DNA of 46,260 nucleotides from Burkholderiaceae bacterium. GTDB taxonomy: Bacteria > Pseudomonadota > Gammaproteobacteria > Burkholderiales > Burkholderiaceae_C. How positions within the stretch are numbered: the first letter of the stretch is position 1; every line of letters starts with the position of its first letter. The position numbers and the translations under genes are program-made. The stretch covers positions 1 through 46,260 of the forward strand of contig JANJVX010000227.1 in the NCBI GenBank assembly GCA_024709845.1, in the 5' to 3' direction. Shown piece by piece: positions 34,717-43,905 of the stretch. The notes beneath the pieces are model-generated. The model was given only the letters and a program-made list of their open reading frames with translations. It searched no databases and was not told the DNA's origin.

Positions 34717-35886
34717 ATGAGCACGATGGAGCGAATCCTGCGCCTGATGGCCGAAAAGAAGGCCTCGGACGTCTACCTGTCGGCCAACGCACCGGCGCTG
34801 ATCAAGATCAACGGCGAGTGCGTGCCGATCAACAACCAGATCCTGCCGCCGGACGCCACGCGCAACCTGCTCTCCGAAATCGTCCCCCCCGACCGCATCG
34901 AGGAGCTGGAAGAAACCGGCGAGCTGAACATGGGTGTACCGCTCTCGGGCGTGGGGCGTTTTCGCGTCAGTGCCATGCGCCAGCGCGGCAGCTATGCCGT
35001 GGTGATCCGTTTCATCAGCCAGCAGATTCCCGACCTGGCCGACCTGAGCCTGCCGCCCGTCCTGGGCGACCTGATCCTGGAAAAGCGCGGACTGATCCTG
35101 GTGGTGGGCGCCACCGGCTCGGGAAAGAGCACCTCGCTGGCCGCCATGATCGACCGGCGCAACGGCCTGCAGACCGGACACATCCTGACCATCGAGGACC
35201 CGGTCGAGTACCAGTTCAGGAACAAGAAATCCATCGTCAACCAGCGCGAGGTGGGCAGCGACACCCAATCGCTGCAGGTGGCACTGAAGAATGCCCTGCG
35301 CCAGGCGCCCGACGTGATCCTGATCGGCGAAATCCGTGACCGCGAAACCATGTCGGCCGCCATTGCCTACGCCCAGTCGGGCCACCTGTGCCTGGCCACG
35401 CTGCACGCCAACAACAGCTACCAGGCGCTCAACCGCATCCTGTCCTTCTACCCCGTGGAAGTGCGCCCGACCATGCTGGGCGACCTGGCCTCGGCGCTCA
35501 AGTCCATCATCTCGCAGCGCCTGGTGCGCACGGCTGCGGGCGAACGCCTGCCCGCCGTCGAGGTGATGCTCAACACCAAGCTGGTGGCCGAGCTGATCGA
35601 AAAGGGCGATTTCTCGGGCGTGCGCGAAGCCATGGAAAAATCCATGGCCGAAGGTTCGCAGACCTTCGAGGAGGATCTGGCCCGCCTCATCATGCAGAAC
35701 CGCATCGACCGCAAGGAGGGCCTGGCCTACGCCGACTCGCCCACCAACCTCATGTGGCGCCTGCAGAACGACTTCTCCCTGGCCGCCAAGGCCGCCCAGG
35801 CCAGCAAGGACGCTCACGACACCCAGAACCAGGACGACTCTCCCTCGTTCACCGAGATCGTGCTCGACATCAAGCCCGATACCTGA
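34717..35886 (+). CDS. pilU: PilT/PilU-type twitching-motility ATPase (PilU-like)
   Basis: 389 aa. PilT-family retraction ATPase motifs are intact: Walker [15 protein letters not shown], Asp box [12 protein letters not shown], Walker [15 protein letters not shown] and His box [12 protein letters not shown]. It is longer than PilT (~345 aa), with a charged C-terminal extension ([25 protein letters not shown]), which favours PilU, the PilT-dependent accessory motor at the inner-membrane base of type IV pili. A good ribosome binding site (gaggga) precedes it. It stands alone between dapD and dapE; no other pil gene is in the window. Confidence 0.9.
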   Translation: MSTMERILRLMAEKKASDVYLSANAPALIKINGECVPINNQILPPDATRNLLSEIVPPDRIEELEETGELNMGVPLSGVGRFRVSAMRQRGSYAVVIRFISQQIPDLADLSLPPVLGDLILEKRGLILVVGATGSGKSTSLAAMIDRRNGLQTGHILTIEDPVEYQFRNKKSIVNQREVGSDTQSLQVALKNALRQAPDVILIGEIRDRETMSAAIAYAQSGHLCLATLHANNSYQALNRILSFYPVEVRPTMLGDLASALKSIISQRLVRTAAGERLPAVEVMLNTKLVAELIEKGDFSGVREAMEKSMAEGSQTFEEDLARLIMQNRIDRKEGLAYADSPTNLMWRLQNDFSLAAKAAQASKDAHDTQNQDDSPSFTEIVLDIKPDT

Positions 35887-35906
35887 TTTCTCATCTCCCC
35901 TTTCCC

Positions 35907-37097
35907 ATGTCACGTACCCAGCAACTGGCCGAACAACTCATCGCCCTGCCCTCCGTCACCCCCAACGATGCCGGTTGCCTCCAGCTCCTCGCCCAACGCC
36001 TCGAACCCCTGGGCTTCGTCAACACCGCCATGGACAGCGGCCCGGAATCCTTCCGCGTCAGCAATTTGTGGTCAAAACGCTCTGCAAAGCTCACCAGTCC
36101 ATCGCCGAAAGCTATCAAATCAATAGCATTTGCCGGTCACACCGATGTGGTGCCCACCGGGCCGCTGGCCCAGTGGGGCAGCGATCCGTTCAAGCCCACA
36201 GTGCGCGATGGCAAGCTCTATGGGCGCGGCGCCAGCGACATGAAGACCTCCATTGCCGCCTTCGTGGTGGCCGTGGAGGAATTCCTGGCTGCGACCCCTG
36301 AACCCCTGATCGACATCGCCTTTCTGCTCACCAGCGACGAGGAAGGCCCGTCGGTCGATGGCACCAAGGTGGTGGTCGAACAGCTCAAGGCACGCGGCGA
36401 GCGGCTGGACTACTGCATCGTCGGCGAACCCACCTCGGTGCAGAAAACCGGCGACATGATCAAGAACGGCCGCCGCGGCACGCTCAGCGGCAAGCTCACG
36501 GTGCGCGGCATCCAGGGCCACATTGCCTACCCGCACCTGGCGCGCAACCCCATCCACCAGGCCGTGCCCGCCCTGGCCGAACTGGCAGCCATGCGCTGGG
36601 ACGAAGGCAACGCCTTCTTCCAGCCCACGAGCTGGCAGATGAGCAACATCCATGGTGGCACGGGCGCGAGCAACATCATTCCCGGCGACGTGGTGATCGA
36701 CTTCAACTTCCGCTTCTGCACCGAATCGACCGCCGAGGGCCTGAAACAGCGCGTGCACGCCGTGCTCGACCGCCATGAACTCGAATACGAGCTGCAGTGG
36801 ACCCTGGGCGGCCAGCCCTTCCTGACCACCCCGGGCGAACTGGTGGACGCCGTGCAACAGGCCATTGCCGATGAAACCGGACTGACCGCCGAACTCTCGA
36901 CCACCGGCGGCACCAGCGATGGCCGCTTCATCGCCACCCTGTGCCCGCAGGTGATCGAACTGGGCCCGCCCAACGCCAGCATCCACAAGATCGACGAGCA
37001 CATTGCCGTGGCCGACATCGAGCCGCTCAAGAACATTTACCGCCGCACGCTCGAAAACCTCCATGCGCAGGCACTGACCGCCGCGCAAGCCGCATGA
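35907..37097 (+). CDS. dapE: Succinyl-diaminopimelate desuccinylase
   Basis: 396 aa. All metal and catalytic residues of M20 DapE are visible: [32 protein letters not shown] (Glu-Glu), IVGEP and NASIHKIDE, plus [11 protein letters not shown]. It releases succinate to give LL-DAP. Compared with E. coli DapE the loop before AFAGHTD is about nine residues longer ([18 protein letters not shown]); the DNA there (36064-36129) is a diverged copy of the palindromic repeat read in frame. The reading frame stays open, so the enzyme is probably active. It overlaps prmB by 4 nt (ATGA). Confidence 0.96.
   Translation: MSRTQQLAEQLIALPSVTPNDAGCLQLLAQRLEPLGFVNTAMDSGPESFRVSNLWSKRSAKLTSPSPKAIKSIAFAGHTDVVPTGPLAQWGSDPFKPTVRDGKLYGRGASDMKTSIAAFVVAVEEFLAATPEPLIDIAFLLTSDEEGPSVDGTKVVVEQLKARGERLDYCIVGEPTSVQKTGDMIKNGRRGTLSGKLTVRGIQGHIAYPHLARNPIHQAVPALAELAAMRWDEGNAFFQPTSWQMSNIHGGTGASNIIPGDVVIDFNFRFCTESTAEGLKQRVHAVLDRHELEYELQWTLGGQPFLTTPGELVDAVQQAIADETGLTAELSTTGGTSDGRFIATLCPQVIELGPPNASIHKIDEHIAVADIEPLKNIYRRTLENLHAQALTAAQAA
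36064..36129 (-). repeat. Palindromic repeat, copy 5 (inside dapE)
   Basis: On the minus strand: TGCTATTGATTTGATAGCT then a diverged arm (tcggcgatggactggtgagc). It is read in frame as a longer loop in DapE. The most diverged copy; the 5' half is clear, the 3' half weak. Confidence 0.75.
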
Positions 37098-38026
37098 GCG
37101 CAGCCCCCGCTACCCCTCTGCCGCCGCTCGTCGGCGCCACCGTGGGCGAACTCATCGCCTCGGGCGCGCAACGGCTCCAGGCCGCCGGCGTGTCTTTCGG
37201 CCATGGCACCACCAACGCCCACGACGAAGCTGCGTGGCTCGTACTCTGGCGCCTCGGTTTGCCGCTGGACACCCCGCTTGGCGATGCACCCGATTCCAAG
37301 CAAAATCAGCCTGTAGCGCCCGGCCAGCATGCGCTGGTAGCTACTCTTTTTGAAGAGCGCATTGCCACGCGCAAGCCCGCCGCCTACCTCACGCGCGAAG
37401 CCTGGCTGCAGGGCGTACCCTTCTACGTGGACGAGCGCGCCATCGTGCCGCGCAGCCTGATTGCCGAACTCATCGCCGACGGCGGTTTCGACGATTTTCT
37501 GGGCGAACACACCCACCGGGTGCTGGACCTGTGCACCGGCAACGGCAGCTTGGCCGTGCTGGCCGCCATGGCCTGGCCTGACGTGCAGGTGACCGGCGCC
37601 GACATCTCCCCCGACGCCCTGGCCGTGGCCCGCATCAACGTGGACCGGCACGGCCTGCAGAATCGCATTGCCCTGCAGCTGAGCGACGGCCTGGCCGAAC
37701 TGCCCGGCCCCTGGGACCTGATTCTGTGCAACCCGCCCTACGTCAACGCCCAGAGCATGGCCGCGTTGCCCCCCGAATACCGCGCCGAGCCCGAACTGGC
37801 CCTGGCCGGCGGCAGCGACGGCATGGACTTCATCCGCAGCCTGCTGCGCGAAGCCCCTGCCCGCATGTCCGAACACGCCGTGCTGGTGCTCGAAATCGGC
37901 AACGAAAGCCCGCATTTTGAAGCGGCCTTCCCGCAATTGCCCGTGTTCTGGCTGCCCACCAGCGCGGGGGAAGACCAGGTCTTGCTGGTCACGCGCGAAG
38001 CCCTCTCCCGTTTCTCCCCGTCCTGA
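37094..38026 (+). CDS. prmB: Ribosomal protein L3 N5-glutamine methyltransferase
   Basis: 310 aa. SAM motif [16 protein letters not shown], the [14 protein letters not shown] acidic loop and the catalytic [19 protein letters not shown] are PrmB/HemK-type; the N-terminal [25 protein letters not shown] is the PrmB form. It methylates the Gln side chain of L3 during ribosome assembly. An internal loop ([21 protein letters not shown]) is encoded by a copy of the palindromic repeat (37292-37357) placed between two conserved segments. Start overlaps dapE; the stop is immediately followed by the ATG of the ABC-F gene. Confidence 0.95.
   Translation: MSAAPATPLPPLVGATVGELIASGAQRLQAAGVSFGHGTTNAHDEAAWLVLWRLGLPLDTPLGDAPDSKQNQPVAPGQHALVATLFEERIATRKPAAYLTREAWLQGVPFYVDERAIVPRSLIAELIADGGFDDFLGEHTHRVLDLCTGNGSLAVLAAMAWPDVQVTGADISPDALAVARINVDRHGLQNRIALQLSDGLAELPGPWDLILCNPPYVNAQSMAALPPEYRAEPELALAGGSDGMDFIRSLLREAPARMSEHAVLVLEIGNESPHFEAAFPQLPVFWLPTSAGEDQVLLVTREALSRFSPS
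37292..37357 (-). repeat. Palindromic repeat, copy 6 (inside prmB)
   Basis: On the minus strand: gagtagctaccagcgcatgctggccgggcgctacaggctgattttgcttgg. It is read in frame through PrmB as a loop between conserved blocks. Matches copies 2 and 3 in the gattttg end. Confidence 0.82.
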
Positions 38027-40075
38027 ATGATCACTCTCAAAAACGTCACCTTGCGCCGCGGCGTCAAGGTGCTGCTCAACGGCGTCAACGCCACCATCAA
38101 CCCCGGAGAACATGTGGGGCTGGTGGGGCGCAATGGCGCGGGCAAGTCCAGCCTTTTCGCTCTGTTCAACGGCTCCCTGCACGAAGACGGGGGCGACTTC
38201 TCCATTCCGGCCCATTGGCGCATGGCACAGGTCGCGCAGAACATGCCCGAGACCGAGGAGCCGGCCACCGATTTCGTGGTGGCCGGCGACACACGCCTGA
38301 TGGAGGTGCAGGCCCAGCTGGCGCAGGCCGAGGCGGACGACGATGGCATGGCCATTGCCCATGCCTACACCGACCTGCACGACGCCGGTGCCCACGACGC
38401 CGTTCCCCGCGCCCAGGCGCTGATTCTGGGCCTGGGGTTCAAGGTGTCGGAGCTGGACAAGCCGGTCAACAGCTTTTCAGGCGGCTGGCGCATGCGCCTG
38501 CAACTGGCCCGTGCGCTGATGTGCCCGAGCGACTTGCTGCTGCTGGACGAACCCACCAACCACCTGGACCTGGACGCACTGGTGTGGCTCGAAGCCTGGC
38601 TCAAGCGCTACCAGGGCACGATGATCGTCATCAGCCACGACCGCGAGTTTCTCGACGCGGTGACCGATGTCACGATGCACATCGACAACGCCCAGATCAC
38701 CCGTTACGGCGGCAACTACAGCAAGTTTGAAGACCTGCGCGCCGAGCAGCTCGAACTGCAGCAGGCCAGCTACGCCAAGCAGCAGGAAAAGATCGCCCAC
38801 CTCAAGAAGTTCATCGACCGCTTCAAGGCCAAGGCCAGCAAGGCCAAGCAGGCGCAGAGCCGGGTCAAGGCCCTTGACCGCATGGAGAAGATCGCTCCCG
38901 TGCTGGCCGATGCCGAATTCACCTTCGAATTCAAGGAGCCGACCAACCTGCCCAACCCCATGCTGGCCATCACCGATGCGGCTTTCGGTTACCGCAACGA
39001 AGACGGGGTGGAAACCACCATCCTGCGCAACGTCAGCCGCAGCGTGCTGGCGGGCCAGCGCATCGGTATTCTGGGGGCCAACGGCCAGGGCAAATCCACG
39101 CTGGTCAAGACCATTGCCCGTGCCATGAAGCCGCTGGCCGGCACCGTGACCGAAGGCAAAGGCCTGTCGATCGGCTACTTTGCCCAGCAGGAGCTGGACG
39201 TATTGCGCCCGTCAGACAACCCGCTGGAGCACATGATCCGCCTGGCCAAGGAGCTGGGGCCGAACGCCCGCGAATCGGGCCGCGAGCAGGACCTGCGCAA
39301 CTTCCTGGGCACCTTCAACTTCAGCGGCGACATGGTCAAGCAGACCGTGGGCAGCATGAGCGGCGGCGAAAAAGCCCGCCTGGTGCTGGCCATGATCGTC
39401 TGGCAGCGCCCCAACCTGCTGCTGCTGGACGAACCCACCAACCACCTGGACCTGGCCACGCGGGAAGCCCTGTCGATGGCGCTCAACGAGTTCGAGGGCA
39501 CCGTCATGCTGGTCAGCCACGACCGCGCCCTGCTGCGCGCCGTGTGCGACGAGTTCTGGCTGGTGGGCCGTGGCGCCATCGGGCCGTTCGACGGCGATCT
39601 GGACGACTACCAGCGCTACCTGCTGGACGAAGCGCGGCGCCTGCGCGAGCAGGCCCGCACCGAGTCGGCTGCGCCCGGCAGCACGCAAGCGCCGGACCCG
39701 GTCGTGCCCGAATCCATCGCGGAGAACCCAAAGGGTGGCGCAGAAGCCCCCAAGCGGTCTGACAAGCCCGTGGATGCGGCGCCCCCGGCCCGCGATGCCC
39801 GCGAACAGCGCAAACTCGACGCCCAGGCCCGCCAGCAGCAGGCGCAAAAGCTCCGCCCCCTCAAAAACGAGCTGGAGCAGATCGACCGCAGGCTCACAGA
39901 ACTGGCGAAGGAGCGCGCCGGACTCGAAGAACGGCTGGCGCAGCCCCTGCCACCCAGTGACATTGCCGACTGTGGGCGGCGCCTGAAGGCGGCCAACGAC
40001 GCCACGGCAGAGCTCGAAGAGCGCTGGCTGGCTCTGTCGGCACAGATCGAGGAAGCCAGCGCCGCTGGTGCCTGA
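38027..40075 (+). CDS. ABC-F family ATPase, YheS-like
   Basis: 682 aa with two ABC domains and no membrane part. Domain 1: GRNGAGKSS, NSFSGGWRMRLQLARAL, LLLLDEPTNHLDLD. Domain 2: GANGQGKST, GSMSGGEKARLVLA, LLLLDEPTNHLDLA. The linker between them is basic and helical (FIDRFKAKASKAKQAQSRVKALDRMEKIAP), the interdomain arm that reaches the ribosome in ABC-F proteins. The C-terminus is an Ala/Pro-rich linker and a coiled coil (about 600-680). Layout is closest to YheS. ABC-F proteins act on stalled or drug-bound ribosomes; which one here is not known. It ends before a strong terminator. Confidence 0.92.
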   Translation: MITLKNVTLRRGVKVLLNGVNATINPGEHVGLVGRNGAGKSSLFALFNGSLHEDGGDFSIPAHWRMAQVAQNMPETEEPATDFVVAGDTRLMEVQAQLAQAEADDDGMAIAHAYTDLHDAGAHDAVPRAQALILGLGFKVSELDKPVNSFSGGWRMRLQLARALMCPSDLLLLDEPTNHLDLDALVWLEAWLKRYQGTMIVISHDREFLDAVTDVTMHIDNAQITRYGGNYSKFEDLRAEQLELQQASYAKQQEKIAHLKKFIDRFKAKASKAKQAQSRVKALDRMEKIAPVLADAEFTFEFKEPTNLPNPMLAITDAAFGYRNEDGVETTILRNVSRSVLAGQRIGILGANGQGKSTLVKTIARAMKPLAGTVTEGKGLSIGYFAQQELDVLRPSDNPLEHMIRLAKELGPNARESGREQDLRNFLGTFNFSGDMVKQTVGSMSGGEKARLVLAMIVWQRPNLLLLDEPTNHLDLATREALSMALNEFEGTVMLVSHDRALLRAVCDEFWLVGRGAIGPFDGDLDDYQRYLLDEARRLREQARTESAAPGSTQAPDPVVPESIAENPKGGAEAPKRSDKPVDAAPPARDAREQRKLDAQARQQQAQKLRPLKNELEQIDRRLTELAKERAGLEERLAQPLPPSDIADCGRRLKAANDATAELEERWLALSAQIEEASAAGA

Positions 40076-40095
40076 GACGCCAAAAGCGGCTCCAG

Positions 40096-40137
40096 CCCCG
40101 GCAACTGACGTCCCTCTGCCGGGGTTGCATTTTTTTT
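40096..40137 (+). terminator. Rho-independent terminator after ABC-F gene
   Basis: CCCCGGCA stem, 13-nt loop, TGCCGGGG, then TTGCATTTTTTTT. It lies 20 nt after the ABC-F stop and probably ends the dapC-to-ABC-F run. Confidence 0.9.
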
Positions 40138-40201
40138 CACTCCGGGTGTCAACGCGCCGTCAAGCCCTGGCGTTGAGGTTCCATCAACGGAGCTTTCCCC
40201 T

Positions 40202-40285
40202 ATGAACACCCTCTCTCCCCTGACGGCCTGGCCTGACGACGAACGCGATCGCAAGCGCGCACCCGCCCGCTGCCAAGCTGCCTGA
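40202..40285 (+). CDS. Possible 27-aa small protein
   Basis: ATG-initiated frame MNTLSPLTAWPDDERDRKRAPARCQAA, preceded by an acggagc ribosome-binding-like sequence and lying between two terminators, so a transcript of its own would be needed. It is short and basic toward the end, with one Cys. It could equally be chance: at this GC content such frames are common. No family known to me. Confidence 0.3.
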   Translation: MNTLSPLTAWPDDERDRKRAPARCQAA

Positions 40286-40309
40286 AGGTCAGCCGGGCTG
40301 GTGACAGCC

Positions 40310-40351
40310 CCCCAACAAAAAACCCCGCATCCGCGGGGTTTTTTGTTGGGG
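40310..40351. terminator. Bidirectional terminator (near-perfect palindrome)
   Basis: CCCCAACAAAAAACCCCGC-atcc-GCGGGGTTTTTTGTTGGGG: the 19-bp arms are exact complements, with a GC-rich core stem flanked by A/T tracts on both sides. It therefore works in both directions, ending the minus-strand phaB transcript (stop 8 nt away) and anything from the plus-strand side. Confidence 0.93.
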
Positions 40352-40359
40352 AAAGCGGG

Positions 40360-41097
40360 TCAGCCCATGTGCAGGCCGCCGTTGACCGAGAAGTCGGCCC
40401 CCGTGGCGTAGCCCCCCTCCTCCGAAGCCAGCCAGGCGATGATGGACGCGATTTCACTGGGCTCGCCCAGGCGCTTGACGGGCACGGTGGCAACGATCTT
40501 CTCCAGCACGTCGGGCCGGATGGCCTTGACCATGTCGGTGCCGATGTAGCCCGGGCTCACGGTGTTCACCGTCACGCCCTTGGTGGCCAGTTCTTGTGCC
40601 AGGGCCATGCTGAAGCCGTGCATGCCGGCCTTGGCGGCCGAGTAGTTGGTCTGCCCGGCCTGGCCCTTCTCGCCATTGACCGAGCTGATGTTGATGATGC
40701 GGCCCCAGCCCTTTTCCACCATGTCGGCCACCACCTGCTTGGTGACGTTGAACATGCTGTTGAGGTTGGTCTCGATGACCTGGTCCCAGTCCTCGCGGGT
40801 CATCTTGAGGAACATGCGGTCGCGCGTGATGCCGGCGTTGTTCACCAGCACGTCGATGGTGCCATGCTCGGCCTTGGTCTTGGTGAAGGCCTCGACGGTG
40901 GAATCCCAGTCGCCCACATTGCCCACCGACGCGTGGAAGGTGTAGCCCAGCGCCTTCTGCTCGTCCAGCCACTTCGTGTAGTCGCGCGTGGGACCGCAGC
41001 CGGCGATGACCGTGAAGCCTTCCTTGTGCAAACGCTGGCAGATGGCGGTGCCAATGCCCCCCATGCCGCCCGTGACATACGCTACTTTCTTGCTCAT
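40360..41097 (-). CDS. phaB: Acetoacetyl-CoA reductase
   Basis: 245 aa, short-chain dehydrogenase. Cofactor motif VTGGMGGIGTAICQRL, VNNAGITRDRMFLKM, catalytic Ser in NISSVNGEKGQAGQTNYSAAKAG with Tyr and Lys. The NGEKGQAGQTNYSAAKAG segment is the specific form of PhaB. It reduces acetoacetyl-CoA to (R)-3-hydroxybutyryl-CoA with NADPH for PHB synthesis. A clear ribosome binding site (AGGAG) precedes the ATG. phaA and phaC are not adjacent; phaZ is about 10 kb away in the same window. Confidence 0.96.
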   Translation of the reverse strand: MSKKVAYVTGGMGGIGTAICQRLHKEGFTVIAGCGPTRDYTKWLDEQKALGYTFHASVGNVGDWDSTVEAFTKTKAEHGTIDVLVNNAGITRDRMFLKMTREDWDQVIETNLNSMFNVTKQVVADMVEKGWGRIINISSVNGEKGQAGQTNYSAAKAGMHGFSMALAQELATKGVTVNTVSPGYIGTDMVKAIRPDVLEKIVATVPVKRLGEPSEIASIIAWLASEEGGYATGADFSVNGGLHMG

Positions 41098-41201
41098 CTC
41101 ATTTCTCCTGGTTGCTTCTCGGTATTCGGTTCAACTCTACCTAACATTTGCCCCCATGCGGCTGAGGAAAACACCAACACCGCATTTTTCGCCATGTTTT
41201 T

Positions 41202-41215
41202 GTCATGTGCATGAC
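41202..41215. promoter_or_regulatory. Palindrome GTCATGTGCATGAC upstream of phaB
   Basis: 6-bp arms GTCATG/CATGAC around TG, 104 nt upstream of the phaB ATG and 35 nt past the prs-like stop. The surrounding 152-nt gap is A+T-richer than its neighbours and must hold the phaB promoter. Candidate operator only. Confidence 0.35.
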
Positions 41216-41249
41216 GCTGCGGCAGGGCGCGCACCGTCCGGGTGCCTGT

Positions 41250-42182
41250 TCAAGACGGCTCCCCCGGCTGCAGCCCAAGGGCGCCCAGCGCCTGCGCCAG
41301 CGCGGGCGCCATGGCCACGGCATTGGTGGGATGGGCCACGCAGTCGGTGCTCCAGACCTGCCCCACGCCGGCTGCGTGCAGCGCGTCAAGAGAAGCCGCA
41401 TCGATCAAGGCATGCGTGACGGCCACGTCCACCGAGGCCGCACCCGCCGCACGCAGCAGGCGCGTGGCCTGGACCAGGGTATGGCCGGTGCTGGCCATGT
41501 CGTCCAGCAGCACCACTGCACGGCCCTGCACCTCCATGGGCGGAAGGTGGATGGTGACGCTGCGGTCGCCGTGACGCTCCTTGGTGCAGACGGCATGGTC
41601 CAGGCCGTGGCGCACTGCCGCCTGGGCAACCCACTGCGCGGACTCGCCATCGGGCCCGACCAGCAGCGCGCCGGGGCGCTGGTGCACGATCCAGTCGGCC
41701 AGCAAGGGGGCGCCGCTCACCACCACGGTCTGCGCCGCAGGCACGGCCTCCTCCAGCGTGGCCACGCGGTGCAGATGCGGGTCCACGGTGACCACGGCGT
41801 CGAACAGATCGGCCAGGAACGGGCCCACGATGCGCTGGCTGACCGCCTCGCCCGGGTGAAAAGCGATGTCCTGCCGCATGTAGGCGAGGTATGGCGCCAC
41901 CAGCGTGAGATGGTGCACGCCCAGGCTGCGTGCCGTGCGGGCCGCCAGCAGCAACTCGATGAGCTTGTCGTTCGGCGGGTGCAGGCTGCGCAGCAGCACG
42001 GCGCGCGCGGGCAGGCGGCCCGTGGCGTCCACCGGCAGCGTCAGGCGCAGCTCGCCATCCGGAAAGCGATGGCGCTGCACCGGCAGCGCGGGGATGCCGC
42101 ACGCAGCTGCCAAGCGTTGCGCGGCGTCGCGCTCGTCGTCAAAGTACAGCAGGCCATCGGCCACCGGCGGCTGGGCAACCAT
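41250..42182 (-). CDS. Ribose-phosphate pyrophosphokinase-like protein
   Basis: 310 aa from MVAQPPVADGLLYFDDE, 2 nt after the phosphorylase stop; the longer ORF overlaps that gene. Prs-family motifs: HRFPDGELRL, SLHPPNDKLIELLL, VAPYLAYMRQD, VVTVDPHLHR (Prs signature) and the PRPP-binding VVLLDDMASTGHTL. It lacks the close similarity to bacterial PrsA that housekeeping enzymes show and looks more like the divergent or archaeal-type branch. The likely reaction is transfer of pyrophosphate to ribose-5-phosphate giving PRPP, or a related ribosyl-phosphate step. Coupling to the phosphorylase suggests nucleotide salvage. Confidence 0.8.
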   Translation of the reverse strand: MVAQPPVADGLLYFDDERDAAQRLAAACGIPALPVQRHRFPDGELRLTLPVDATGRLPARAVLLRSLHPPNDKLIELLLAARTARSLGVHHLTLVAPYLAYMRQDIAFHPGEAVSQRIVGPFLADLFDAVVTVDPHLHRVATLEEAVPAAQTVVVSGAPLLADWIVHQRPGALLVGPDGESAQWVAQAAVRHGLDHAVCTKERHGDRSVTIHLPPMEVQGRAVVLLDDMASTGHTLVQATRLLRAAGAASVDVAVTHALIDAASLDALHAAGVGQVWSTDCVAHPTNAVAMAPALAQALGALGLQPGEPS

Positions 42183-42184
42183 GG

Positions 42185-43792
42185 TCAGAACTCCACAAAA
42201 ACACGGGGCACATCGTCCGCCGTGCCGACGCGGTAGCCAGTGGCATGTGCGCACGCCTGGCGCGCAAACTCCAGATCGGCCGCAAAACCGGCGTGCACGC
42301 GGTACAGCGTTTGCCCCTGCGCCACCGCATCACCCAGCTTGCACAGCAGGTCCACCCCCGCACCCTGCACCTTGGGAGCCCCCGCCAGGCGCGCAATGCG
42401 GGCAATCTGCAGGTTGTCGATACCCGCCACCACGCCGCTGGCTGCCGCGTGCACCTCCAGGCTCAAGGCGCCCAGTTTCGGATTGTTGTGGTCAAAATCC
42501 TTGTCCCCCTGGGCCTGGATGATGGCCTGCATGCGCGCCAATGCGCGGCCCGAGTCGAGAATGTCGCGGGCAATGCCATAGCCGTCGCCACCGCGCACGT
42601 CGGGGTCGCACTCGATCAGGCGGCCCGCCAGGCGCAAAGCCTTCTGGCGCAGATCGTTGGGGGCGCGGGGGTCGTTCTCCAGCACGCGCATCACGTCGCG
42701 CGCCTCCAGCACCGGGCCGATTCCGTTGCCAATGGGCTGGCGCCCGTCGGTGATGACCACATCGAGCGACAGCCCCAGGCGGTGGGCCACATATTCAAAC
42801 AGGCGGCGCAGGCGCTGCGCCTCGGGCATGGAGCGCACCTTGGCCGTGGGGCCGATGGGAATGTCGAGCACGAGGTGGGTGGAACCGGCGGCGATCTTCT
42901 TCGACAGGATGGACGCCACCATCTGCCCCGGCGAGTCGATCGACAGCGGCCGCTCCACCGAGATCAGCACATCGTCAGCGGGCGAAAGCTGCGCGGTGCC
43001 GCCCCAGGCCAGGCACCCGCGGTGCTCCCGCACGATGCTCTGCAGCTGCTCCAGCGGAAGCTCCACATTGGCCAGCACCTCCATGGTGTCGGCCGTGCCG
43101 GCGGGCGAGGTGATGGCGCGCGAGGAGGTCTTGGGGCACAGCATGCCGTGCGCCGCCACGATGGGTACCACCAGCATCGAGGTGCGGTTGCCGGGAATGC
43201 CGCCGATGCAATGTTTGTCCACCACCTGCGGCTCATGCCAGTCGAGCCGCTGGCCCGTCTGCACCATGGCGTCGGACAGAAAAAACACCTCTTCGCGGTC
43301 AAGTTCGTCGCGGTTGCAGGCCACGACAAAGGCGGTGAGCTCGATTTTGGAATAGCGGTGCCCTGCGATGTCTCGCACGATGGCCCGGAAATCGTCACGC
43401 CCCAGCCGCTCGCCGGAAATCTTGCGGAACAGCGCGCCCATGGATTCAGGCGGCTCGGCCTGCGCCACGGCCACGGTGTGGCCGTCATTCACCCCGAGCT
43501 GGGCAAAGGCGTCTTCCGACAGACCGAGTTCATGGCAACCTACAATGGCCAGGTCGTCCACCACGTTCACCGTCGCAAGGATGCGCCGCCCGTTGGCCCG
43601 CACCTCGATCTTGGACAGCGCCTGAAAGCCTTCGGCACGGTACACCGCACAGTCGCGGTGCAGATAGGCCACGTTTTCGTGCCAGGTGTCGATGGCCACA
43701 CGGCGCAGGGCCAACTGGGAGACCGGCATGCCATTGCCGTCCGGCACCTGGGCCGGTGTGACGGGTGCGGTGGTTTTCTGTTGTGCTTGCAT
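42185..43792 (-). CDS. Thymidine phosphorylase/AMP phosphorylase family enzyme
   Basis: 535 aa. It has the N-terminal ~90-residue extension of the AMP phosphorylase/putative thymidine phosphorylase branch, then the family signature [25 protein letters not shown], preceded by [26 protein letters not shown], and a C-terminal barrel-like domain ([24 protein letters not shown]...). Length is well above DeoA (~440 aa) and fits the archaeal AMP phosphorylase branch. Reaction is phosphorolysis of a nucleoside or nucleoside monophosphate; which base cannot be told from sequence. It is followed by the Prs-like gene with a 2-nt gap. No ribose-1,5-bisphosphate isomerase or RuBisCO gene is in the window. 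Confidence 0.87.
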   Translation of the reverse strand: MQAQQKTTAPVTPAQVPDGNGMPVSQLALRRVAIDTWHENVAYLHRDCAVYRAEGFQALSKIEVRANGRRILATVNVVDDLAIVGCHELGLSEDAFAQLGVNDGHTVAVAQAEPPESMGALFRKISGERLGRDDFRAIVRDIAGHRYSKIELTAFVVACNRDELDREEVFFLSDAMVQTGQRLDWHEPQVVDKHCIGGIPGNRTSMLVVPIVAAHGMLCPKTSSRAITSPAGTADTMEVLANVELPLEQLQSIVREHRGCLAWGGTAQLSPADDVLISVERPLSIDSPGQMVASILSKKIAAGSTHLVLDIPIGPTAKVRSMPEAQRLRRLFEYVAHRLGLSLDVVITDGRQPIGNGIGPVLEARDVMRVLENDPRAPNDLRQKALRLAGRLIECDPDVRGGDGYGIARDILDSGRALARMQAIIQAQGDKDFDHNNPKLGALSLEVHAAASGVVAGIDNLQIARIARLAGAPKVQGAGVDLLCKLGDAVAQGQTLYRVHAGFAADLEFARQACAHATGYRVGTADDVPRVFVEF

Positions 43793-43905
43793 GTTTCTAG
43801 CCTACACCGGAATGGCTTGCCCGAGCGAGTGAATGCCCTGCAGGCCCTGCGCCCTGCACGCAATCCATGCGCACACTTCACCCCCATCTTTGTCAGAATG
43901 CCGCC

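Noticed and set aside
33805-35913. 702-aa minus-strand ORF
   Set aside because: Antisense to dapD and pilU, both well supported.
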